From NCBI GenBank assembly GCA_015661865.1, contig DQVG01000143.1:1-6024 (forward strand): DNA of 6,024 bases. The letters are read 5' to 3'. This DNA comes from Desulfurobacteriaceae bacterium. GTDB lineage: Bacteria > Aquificota > Aquificia > Desulfurobacteriales > DQVG01. Position numbers and translations under genes: made by a program. Each line of letters begins with the position of its first letter. Position 1 is the first letter of the stretch. The notes beneath the pieces were generated by a model, which did not search any database, was not told where the DNA came from, and saw only the letters and a program-made list of their open reading frames with translations. This document shows, piece after piece, positions 1 to 5,221 of this stretch.

Positions 1-330
1 ATTTTAATGGGTAAACATAAAGTTACCTATACCCCTCATGTAGACAATGGAGACTTTGTTATTGTAATAAATGCAGATAAAATTCATGTAACTGGGAAAA
101 AATTAGATAAAAAGATCTATTATAAACATACTGGTTATTTTGGACATTTAAAAGAAGAAACTTTAAGACAAAAATTACAAAAGAAACCTGAAGAACTTAT
201 ATATTTAGCAGTTAAAGGTATGCTTCCTAAAAATAAGCTTAGAAAAGAAATGTTAAAAAGATTAAAAGTATATGCAGGACCTGAGCATCCTCATAAAGCT
301 CAAAATCCTAAACCACTTGAAGTTAAATAG
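1..330 (+). CDS. rplM: 50S ribosomal protein L13 (uL13), 5'-truncated by the window edge
   Basis: This is the C-terminal part of large-subunit protein L13, which binds 23S rRNA early in 50S assembly. The frame is open from base 1 (Ile-Leu-Met-Gly-Lys-His-Lys), so the ATG at 7 is an internal methionine and not the start. Family signatures seen are [25 protein letters not shown], cut here as [18 protein letters not shown], then YYKHTGYFG, the AVKGMLPKN loop and [16 protein letters not shown] near the end. Bacterial L13 is about 142 residues and 109 are present, so roughly 35 N-terminal residues lie upstream of the window. The gene ends with TAG at 328-330, 14 nt before rpsI, the conserved bacterial L13-S9 pair. 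Identification is secure; only the start is missing. Confidence 0.97.
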   Translation: MLMGKHKVTYTPHVDNGDFVIVINADKIHVTGKKLDKKIYYKHTGYFGHLKEETLRQKLQKKPEELIYLAVKGMLPKNKLRKEMLKRLKVYAGPEHPHKAQNPKPLEVK

Positions 331-333
331 TAT

Positions 334-339
334 AGGGGG
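334..339 (+). promoter_or_regulatory. Shine-Dalgarno of rpsI
   Basis: AGGGGG lies 5 nt upstream of the ATG at 345, between the rplM stop and the rpsI start. It is a good match to the anti-Shine-Dalgarno and supports that start. Confidence 0.8.
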
Positions 340-344
340 CAAGA

Positions 345-755
345 ATGAATAAGGAAAAATATTATGGAACCGGAAAAAGAAAAGAGTCGGTTGCTAGAGT
401 ATGGATTATTCCAGGAGGAACTGGAAAAGTAACTGTAAAAACAGCTTGTGGAAAAGAGCAAGACGCTAAGGAATATTTTTCTAGAGAAACTTTACTAAAG
501 CAAATAAATTATCCATTTGAAGTTACTGATACCTTAGGAAAATTTGATGTATGGGCTACTTTAAAAGGTGGAGGAGTAGCTGCTCAAGCTGATGCTCTTA
601 AATATGGAATTGCAAAAGCTCTTTTAGCTTATAATCCGGAATTAAGACCTGTTTTAAAAAAGGCTGGCCTTTTAACTAGAGATGCAAGAAAGAAAGAAAG
701 AAAGAAATACGGACAAAGAGGCGCAAGAGCTTCTTATCAATGGTCCAAAAGATAA
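345..755 (+). CDS. rpsI: 30S ribosomal protein S9 (uS9)
   Basis: This is small-subunit head protein S9, whose C-terminal tail reaches the P-site tRNA. At 136 residues it has normal family length. Recognisable parts are YYGTGKRKESVARVWIIPG (residues 6-24), the YFSRETL stretch, the glycine-rich VWATLKGGGVAAQADAL with KYGIAKALL, the LLTRDARKKERKKYGQRGARA basic tail (first residues LLTRDARKKERKK), and the invariant final Lys-Arg. The start is set by AGGGGG 5 nt before ATG. It is cotranscribed with rplM (14-nt gap) and followed by a terminator hairpin 5 nt after the stop. The residues before the final SKR read Tyr-Gln-Trp, where Phe-Gln-Phe-like residues are common, a conservative change. It is slightly less A+T rich than the genes to its right, as expected for a highly expressed gene. 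Confidence 0.98.
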   Translation: MNKEKYYGTGKRKESVARVWIIPGGTGKVTVKTACGKEQDAKEYFSRETLLKQINYPFEVTDTLGKFDVWATLKGGGVAAQADALKYGIAKALLAYNPELRPVLKKAGLLTRDARKKERKKYGQRGARASYQWSKR

Positions 756-760
756 TACTT

Positions 761-787
761 GGGGCTTTTTGCCCCTCTTCTTTATTA
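761..787 (+). terminator. Intrinsic terminator of the rplM-rpsI operon
   Basis: GGGGC (761-765) and GCCCC (771-775) form a perfect 5-bp GC stem around a TTTTT loop, followed by the pyrimidine-rich TCTTCTTTATT. It starts 5 nt after the rpsI stop in the 47-nt gap between convergent rpsI and bioF. On the minus strand the same stem lies about 28 nt past the bioF stop, but no good T run follows it in that direction (AAGTATTATC). Termination of bioF transcripts here is therefore possible but weaker. Confidence 0.8.
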
Positions 788-802
788 AAATTAAACAAAA
801 AG

Positions 803-1927
803 TTACTCTTTTAAAAACCTTAAAATATCAATTAACTCATCTATATCCTTCTTACTATGATCTGCTCTCAAAGAAATTCTAAAACGCTCTTTACCCTTGG
901 GAACAGTAGGTGGTCGAATAAGACCTATTTGAACTTTAAACTTTTTTAATTTTTCCAAAATATCTTTAAAATCTTTTTGAGATTTAAATAGATCTTTTAA
1001 AAAAATAGGTTGAATAGGATTATTTGAAATAGATTTTATTTTAATATCTTTTAATTTTCTTTTAAAGTAAACTATATTCTTAAATAGTTTTTTATGTAAA
1101 TTCCTATTTTTCCTTATATAAAGAAAGTTAAGATAAGAAATAAAAACATTTAAGTTAGATATATGAGTAGAGTATATATAACTTCTTGCAGTATTTATTA
1201 GAAAATCTATAAATGACTTTTCAGATAAAATTGCACTTCCAAAAGAACCTAGAGCTTTTCCAAAGGTAATAGTTATTATATCTATACTTTCTTTATATTT
1301 TTCAAAAGCTCCCAAAAGGTTTTTTCCATAGATACCAAAGGCATGAGCTTCATCTATGTGCAAGACAAAATTGTATTTTTCTTTTAAAATCAATAAATCT
1401 TTTATAGGAGAAATGTCTCCATCCATAGAAAATATACTTTCTGTAACTACATATAAATACTTATAATTTTTTGAGTATGTTTTTAAAAGATACTCAAGAT
1501 GATCCATATCATTATGCCTAAATCTGAAAAAAGGCTTTTGAGATAGTAAAATTCCATCATATATAGATGCATGGGCTAGTTTATCTACAAAAATAGTTAA
1601 ACTATTTATATGTTTTAAAGAAGATAAACACCCTAAGTTAGCAGCATATCCTGTATTAAAAAGTAAAACTTCTTTTTTATATAAATATTTTAAAAAGTTA
1701 CAAAAACTTTCTTTTAAATTAGAATATCCTCCAAGAAGAGGGGAAGCTGAGGATGTAAATAGATTTTCTTTGAGTTTATAAAGCTTATCTAACTCTATTT
1801 TCCTATGTCTTAGCCCTAAATAATCATTTAATATAAAATTTAACTTACCTTCTTTCTTATTTTCCCTAAACAGGCCTTGACTTTTTAATTTTTCTAAAAA
1901 AGTGTTTAGATAACTAAAAAAATTCAT
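803..1927 (-). CDS. bioF: 8-amino-7-oxononanoate synthase (biotin biosynthesis)
   Basis: This is a PLP-dependent alpha-oxoamine synthase joining L-alanine to pimeloyl-ACP or pimeloyl-CoA with loss of CO2, giving 8-amino-7-oxononanoate in the cytoplasm. It is 374 residues, slightly short of the usual 380-400. Seen: NDYLGL (34-39), NTGYAANLG (91-99), His119 in KLAHASIYDG (stacks on PLP), ESIFSMDGD (163-171), the PLP-contacting DEAHAFGIYG (192-201) and TFGKALGSFGS with the Schiff-base lysine K224. The C-terminal IRPPTVPKGKERFRISLRA is typical of BioF, favouring it over glycine C-acetyltransferase (KBL). The usual Gly-rich loop before the cofactor region reads SASPLLGGYSN (60-70). The ATG at 1927 gives the normal N-terminus (FLEKLKSQGLFRE), but no Shine-Dalgarno precedes it. 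It is last in a possible rimO-nitroreductase-bioF transcript. No other bio gene is in view. Confidence 0.9.
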   Translation of the reverse strand: MNFFSYLNTFLEKLKSQGLFRENKKEGKLNFILNDYLGLRHRKIELDKLYKLKENLFTSSASPLLGGYSNLKESFCNFLKYLYKKEVLLFNTGYAANLGCLSSLKHINSLTIFVDKLAHASIYDGILLSQKPFFRFRHNDMDHLEYLLKTYSKNYKYLYVVTESIFSMDGDISPIKDLLILKEKYNFVLHIDEAHAFGIYGKNLLGAFEKYKESIDIITITFGKALGSFGSAILSEKSFIDFLINTARSYIYSTHISNLNVFISYLNFLYIRKNRNLHKKLFKNIVYFKRKLKDIKIKSISNNPIQPIFLKDLFKSQKDFKDILEKLKKFKVQIGLIRPPTVPKGKERFRISLRADHSKKDIDELIDILRFLKE

Positions 1928-1988
1928 TTTTAATTATTAAATAAGGTAAATTATTTTTGTAGATGAAAAAAATTAAAAATAATAAAAG

Positions 1989-2585
1989 CTACTTTCTATA
2001 ACCCAAGGGGAAAATGTAAATAACTTTTTCTTGATGTGAAGCTTGAATTATACTTTCAACTTCTTCATCATAAAAAGCACCTATAGCTACGGTACCAACC
2101 TTTAAAGCTGTTGCTTGAAGGTAAATATTTTGACCTACATGCCCAGCTTCCATGTGAACGTATCTTATTCCCCTTGTTCCATATCTATAAGTTGTTCTTT
2201 CATAAATAGCAGTAATTATTATATTTGCAGCTGCATTTAAGACCCAATCTTGATAAAGACAAGCTTGATACAAATCATAACTGTAGTCTCCCTCTCTAAT
2301 AACTTTTAGGGCATGGTAAAAAGGAAGATATTTATAAATCCCCTTTTTTAAATTTTCAACATTTTTTGAAAGAATGTAAACTTCTAAAGGATAAGTAGCT
2401 CCAGCACTGGGAGCAGATCTTAAGCCTAAACTAGGTTCTGTTATTCCTTGAGCAGCCCAAAGTATTTGAGCAAGGTCTTTAAGCTGTAAAGGTTTATTTA
2501 AGTATTCCCTTATAGATCTTCTTAAAGCTATAACTTCTTCTATGGAAAAATTAGTTTTCTCTATCGCTTTAGGTAAAACTATCAT
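1989..2585 (-). CDS. SagB-type FMN-dependent nitroreductase / dehydrogenase
   Basis: This is a nitroreductase-fold flavoprotein, expected to be a cytoplasmic FMN-binding homodimer using NAD(P)H or a substrate as hydride donor. It is 198 residues, a full single domain. Seen: the FMN-phosphate motif ALRRSIREY (20-28), LAQILWAAQGIT (38-49), SAPSAGATYPLEVYILS (57-73), a motif that marks the SagB-like branch, GIYKYLP..HAL (82-93), and RGIRYVHMEAGHVGQNIYLQ (138-157) with GTVAIGAF (164-171). SagB relatives oxidise azolines in thiazole/oxazole-modified peptides, but no cyclodehydratase, YcaO protein or precursor peptide is visible, so that role should not be assumed; many free-standing homologues have no known substrate. 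The ATG at 2585 is preceded by AAGGA about 10 nt away. The 100-nt gap from rimO is very A+T rich. A weak TTTAGA-18-TATATA promoter could be read there (TATATA at 2608-2613) but is not convincing at this composition. Confidence 0.85.
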   Translation of the reverse strand: MIVLPKAIEKTNFSIEEVIALRRSIREYLNKPLQLKDLAQILWAAQGITEPSLGLRSAPSAGATYPLEVYILSKNVENLKKGIYKYLPFYHALKVIREGDYSYDLYQACLYQDWVLNAAANIIITAIYERTTYRYGTRGIRYVHMEAGHVGQNIYLQATALKVGTVAIGAFYDEEVESIIQASHQEKVIYIFPLGYRK

Positions 2586-2685
2586 AATTTTTTTGTCCTT
2601 ATTTTTTTATATAACTATTAATACTATTGCTTCTAAAGTTAAAATAATGAAAAAATAACTATGACTATTTAATTATTTTAAAAAA

Positions 2686-4053
2686 TTATACTATACAAAC
2701 AAAATCATAAGGAGGTAAGAATTTTTCCAAGTTTACCTTTATTAAGCTACCTACTTGAAGTTTTACCTTGGAAAATACATAAACCACACCATCTAAGGAA
2801 AAAGCTTCAAACGGTAGACGACCTTGATACAGATAAAATTCTTTAAAATTAGAATCTTTAAAATAAGATGCTAAATCGGATTTTATGTAATTATCTTTTA
2901 TCTCAAAATCTATAATAACTTCTTCTCTTTTATTTATATACTTTTCTAAAATATTTTGAGTTATATAACTTTGAAATTCATAAAATTCCTCAACAATTTT
3001 GTGTTTTATCTTAGGAGAAAGTAGATCCGGGTATAAAAAGGACTTTGTTCCCTCTTCTTTATAGTAAGGAAAAAAACCTACCCAAGTAAGTTTGTAAGTA
3101 CTTAGAAAATTTTTTAGTTCTTCCAAAGATTTTTTTGTTTCTCCAAAATGACCTAAAATAAAAGTGCTTCTTATATGACTTTCTGGAAAGTATTTTTTTA
3201 TTTTATCAAACAAATTATAAATATCTTTTTTAGTGTAAAACCTCCCCATTAACTTCAAAATACGAAAGTTAACATGTTGCAAAGGAATTTCCAAGTAAGG
3301 GTCAAAATTTAGCTCTTTTAATAGTTTCAAAAGCTCCGCTTTTATTTTATTTGGATACAAATATAAAACTTTTTTTCTAAGAAAATTAAACTCAGCTACT
3401 AGCTCCAATATTTTAAAAAGGTTAGGATGAGCTGTCGTGTCTTGAGCACATATATAAACTTCTTTTATATTACTTTCTTTCATTTTCTTTAAAGAATTTT
3501 TTATATAAGAAAGATCGTAAAAAACAAAGTTACCTTTTATTAAAGGAATAGAACAGTAAGAGCATCTATTTGAGCATCCATCTGAGATTTTTAAATATCC
3601 AACTGGATAATTTAAAAATATTTGATATTTAACTGCTTTTCTTTTGGTAAAGTTTTTTAAGATCCATAAAATTTTTAAAAATTTAGATATATTTTCTGAA
3701 TATTTTCCAAACCTATAATAAATATCCGTTTTATCCAAAGATGGATTAGCTGTATCTATAAAAAAGTCTACTTCGGGAAAGTTAGATATAAGGTTTTTTT
3801 TATATCTACGATAAAAGCATCCTAAAACACCTAAGAAGAACTTATATTTTTTTTTAAGCTCAATTGCTTTTAAAATTTCCTCAATTGCTTCTTTCTTAGC
3901 TGGATAAATGAAAGAGCAAGTATTTATTATATATAAATCAGCTTTTTCATAATCTTTTACAAGCTCAAAATTATTTTTTAACAAGTATCCTATAAATTGC
4001 TCCGTATCTACTTGATTTTTAGGACAACCTAACGAAACTACATAAGCTTTCAA
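2686..4053 (-). CDS. rimO: Ribosomal protein uS12 (Asp) methylthiotransferase
   Basis: This radical-SAM methylthiotransferase adds a methylthio group to the beta-carbon of the conserved aspartate of ribosomal protein S12. At 455 residues it is slightly longer than typical RimO (about 430-440). Order: UPF0004 domain with VSLGCPKNQVDTE (6-18), NTCSFI (44-49) and LGCFYRRY (78-84), giving cluster ligands Cys10, Cys46, Cys79; radical-SAM core with LKISDGCSNRCSYCSIPLIKG, whose CxxxCxxC is Cys160, Cys164, Cys167; AQDTTAHP (203-210), YLEIPLQHVNFRILKLMGR (253-271) and RSTFILGHFGET (295-306). The C-terminal TRAM-like domain has GRLPFEAFSLDGVVYV (411-426). SLGCPKN and the paired AQDTT and IPLQH motifs favour RimO over MiaB. 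GHFGE replaces the usual GFPGE. The start is TTG, supported by GAGGT 6 nt upstream and by starting directly at the conserved N-terminus. It is the first gene of the leftward set. Confidence 0.93.
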   Translation of the reverse strand: MKAYVVSLGCPKNQVDTEQFIGYLLKNNFELVKDYEKADLYIINTCSFIYPAKKEAIEEILKAIELKKKYKFFLGVLGCFYRRYKKNLISNFPEVDFFIDTANPSLDKTDIYYRFGKYSENISKFLKILWILKNFTKRKAVKYQIFLNYPVGYLKISDGCSNRCSYCSIPLIKGNFVFYDLSYIKNSLKKMKESNIKEVYICAQDTTAHPNLFKILELVAEFNFLRKKVLYLYPNKIKAELLKLLKELNFDPYLEIPLQHVNFRILKLMGRFYTKKDIYNLFDKIKKYFPESHIRSTFILGHFGETKKSLEELKNFLSTYKLTWVGFFPYYKEEGTKSFLYPDLLSPKIKHKIVEEFYEFQSYITQNILEKYINKREEVIIDFEIKDNYIKSDLASYFKDSNFKEFYLYQGRLPFEAFSLDGVVYVFSKVKLQVGSLIKVNLEKFLPPYDFVCIV

Positions 4054-4059
4054 TTTCGT

Positions 4060-4069
4060 ACCTCGAGGT
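4060..4069 (-). promoter_or_regulatory. rimO ribosome-binding site embedded in a perfect palindrome
   Basis: ACCTCGAGGT reads the same on both strands over 10 bp. Read leftward, its GAGGT half (complement of 4060-4064) is the rimO Shine-Dalgarno, 6 nt before the TTG start. The palindrome could be a repressor half-site pair, or chance with functional GAGGT. The ribosome-binding role is better supported than the operator role. Confidence 0.6.
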
Positions 4070-4091
4070 TTTAATTTTAGTGAAAATCTTG

Positions 4092-4103
4092 TGGTATTAT
4101 ACT
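4092..4103 (+). promoter_or_regulatory. Candidate -10 region of the phosphoesterase-secretin operon promoter
   Basis: TGG followed by TATTAT (4095-4100) resembles an extended -10, and TATACT (4098-4103) is an overlapping alternative. Transcription would start around 4107-4110 and give a leader of about 95 nt before the ATG at 4205. No convincing -35 is visible, which fits an extended -10 promoter. It occupies the same bases as the leftward TATAAT, so the two directions may compete. Confidence 0.4.
4096..4101 (-). promoter_or_regulatory. Candidate -10 element of the rimO promoter
   Basis: On the minus strand these bases read TATAAT, a perfect sigma-70 type -10 hexamer. Transcription would begin near 4089, leaving a leader of about 36 nt before the rimO TTG. 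No recognisable -35 lies 16-18 nt upstream. TGGACA (complement of 4125-4130) is a good -35 hexamer but sits 23 nt away, too far for this -10. The short divergent gap makes a promoter here necessary in practice; the exact hexamer is inferred. Confidence 0.45.
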
Positions 4104-4117
4104 ATTTACAGGAACCA

Positions 4118-4149
4118 CTTAGGTTGTCCATTGTAAATGGAATTCTAGG
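4118..4149 (+). promoter_or_regulatory. Imperfect hairpin in the leader of the phosphoesterase gene
   Basis: The upper stem is TCCATT (4127-4132) paired to AATGGA (4136-4141) over a GTA loop. Below a small internal loop, CTTAGG (4118-4123) pairs with TCTAGG (4144-4149), counting two G-U pairs. It sits inside the predicted 95-nt leader. No T run follows, so it is not a classical terminator. It does not resemble a riboswitch class I know. A role in mRNA stability, translation control or protein binding is inference. Confidence 0.4.
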
Positions 4150-4193
4150 GAAAAGTTAGATCCAATTTAAATAAAAAATCACAATTATATAAA

Positions 4194-4198
4194 GAGGT
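4194..4198 (+). promoter_or_regulatory. Shine-Dalgarno of the DHH phosphoesterase gene
   Basis: GAGGT lies 6 nt before the ATG at 4205, the same sequence and spacing as used by rimO on the other strand. It fixes the start. Confidence 0.75.
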
Positions 4199-4204
4199 AA
4201 GACC

Positions 4205-5221
4205 ATGAAATATATAATTTTGTATCATAAAAATTGTCCAGACGGCTACGGAGCCGCATTAGCTTTATATAAAAAATTTAATTTAAAAGATATTATATAC
4301 GACAAAGAAAAAGATATTTTATATGATCCTGAAAAAAAAGTTTTTTTCATACCTTCTAATCATGACACCCAATTTAGACGTTTGAAAGATATTTTAGAAA
4401 AATATAACAATGAAAAATTTATTTTATACTCTGTCGACTTTTATACAGATAAACTTTTAGAAATAGCTGAAGATGAAAAAATAGAAAAAATCTATATTTA
4501 TGATCATCATAAAACTACAAAAGAAAGGTTGGAAAAGGGTATTCCTGAAAAGATAAAGGAAAAAATAGTTCTTTTTTTTGATCAAGATAAAAGCGGAGCT
4601 ACGTTAACTTGGGAAAAAGTAATAGGAAAAGTTCCAGAAATTATGAAATATATTGAGGATAGGGACATTTGGAAGTGGTCTATAAAAGATTCTGATAAAG
4701 TTTTAACTTATCTAGATACAGAAATTTTTAATACCAAATTTCCAGATGAAATTTTTAAAGAGCTCATAAAGCTTACAGATAATTTCTCAAAAGAAAAAGA
4801 AAAATATAAAAGTCTAGGAAAAGCTATGTTAGATTTTAAAAAAGCAACTATATTTAAAATATGTTCTAATCTTCATTATACAATTTTTCCTAAAGGCGAA
4901 AAATTATATTCTGTAAATTCTCCCGTTTTTAGAAGTGAAATAGGAGATGTTCTTTCCAAAGTTTTAAAAGATGTAATTTGCATATACACTATATATCCCA
5001 CTGAGGAAGGGACTTTCATTTTAGCATCTTTGAGATCAAAAAACGGAAAAGCAAGGAATTTGGCCGAAAAGTATGGAGGAGGGGGCCATCCAAATGCCGC
5101 AGGTTGTAAAATCCCTTTGTCTCAAATTTCTTTTGAAAGTTTGTCTGAGGAAGAAAAAAATAAAATTTTAGAAAAAGTAAAAAAACTCCTTTTTGAGGAG
5201 CAAAATGAAAAGAATATATAA
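4205..5221 (+). CDS. DHH/DHHA1 family phosphoesterase, NrnB-like
   Basis: This is a metal-dependent phosphoesterase of the DHH superfamily, expected to be Mn-dependent and cytoplasmic. It is 338 residues. Seen: YHKNCPDGYGAALAL (7-21), motif I with metal-ligand candidates His8 and Asp13; YSVDF (75-79) with Asp79; IYDHHKTT (98-105), the DHH motif at 100-102; FFDQDKSGATLTWE (124-137); EDRDIWKW (151-158); and DHHA1 with ARNLAEKYGGGGHPNAAG (283-300). The HKNCPDGYG form and the DRDIW block resemble the NrnB group (COG2404-type) more than NrnA, RecJ or GdpP. Family members degrade nanoRNAs or cyclic and linear dinucleotides; the substrate here is not shown. No membrane segment or sensor domain is present. 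It is first in the rightward operon, and its last 17 nt overlap the secretin start. The C-terminal 30 residues are charged and probably helical. Confidence 0.85.
   Translation: MKYIILYHKNCPDGYGAALALYKKFNLKDIIYDKEKDILYDPEKKVFFIPSNHDTQFRRLKDILEKYNNEKFILYSVDFYTDKLLEIAEDEKIEKIYIYDHHKTTKERLEKGIPEKIKEKIVLFFDQDKSGATLTWEKVIGKVPEIMKYIEDRDIWKWSIKDSDKVLTYLDTEIFNTKFPDEIFKELIKLTDNFSKEKEKYKSLGKAMLDFKKATIFKICSNLHYTIFPKGEKLYSVNSPVFRSEIGDVLSKVLKDVICIYTIYPTEEGTFILASLRSKNGKARNLAEKYGGGGHPNAAGCKIPLSQISFESLSEEEKNKILEKVKKLLFEEQNEKNI
5186..5200 (+). promoter_or_regulatory. Hairpin sequestering the secretin ribosome-binding site
   Basis: CTCCT (5186-5190), loop TTTTG (5191-5195) and AGGAG (5196-5200) form a perfect 5-bp hairpin. 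AGGAG is the Shine-Dalgarno of the ATG at 5205, with a 4-nt spacer. The element lies inside the last codons of the phosphoesterase gene, so ribosomes finishing that gene would melt it. This suggests translational coupling. The pairing is seen; the coupling is inferred. Confidence 0.55.

Noticed and set aside
7..330. A short L13-like gene starting at ATG 7
   Set aside because: The frame is open to base 1 and the preceding codons (Ile-Leu) fit L13, whose conserved GKHK motif is internal. The true start lies outside the window.
682..882. Open frame of 66 codons on the plus strand
   Set aside because: It overlaps the rpsI tail in another frame, then crosses the terminator hairpin and the 3' end of bioF. 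It has no ribosome-binding site and no recognisable protein.
803..1927. Glycine C-acetyltransferase (KBL) as an alternative identity
   Set aside because: The C-terminal IRPPTVPKGKERFRIS matches BioF better, and no threonine dehydrogenase gene is adjacent. The two families are close, so a small doubt remains.
1928..1988. Promoter or terminator between the nitroreductase and bioF genes
   Set aside because: The 61 nt are almost pure A/T. Any -10-like hexamer would be meaningless at this composition, and no stem-loop is visible.
4022..4129. 11-bp inverted repeat GGACAACCTAA (4022-4032) and TTAGGTTGTCC (4119-4129), matching the LGCP codons of rimO
   Set aside because: One copy is fixed by the conserved SLGCPKN coding sequence, and matches of this length are expected by chance in 6 kb. 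It could be a relic of a rimO 5' fragment, but nothing else nearby resembles rimO.
5193..5205. TTG at 5193 as start of the secretin gene
   Set aside because: It sits on the AGGAG used by the ATG at 5205 and would add Arg-Ser-Lys before an already complete signal peptide.
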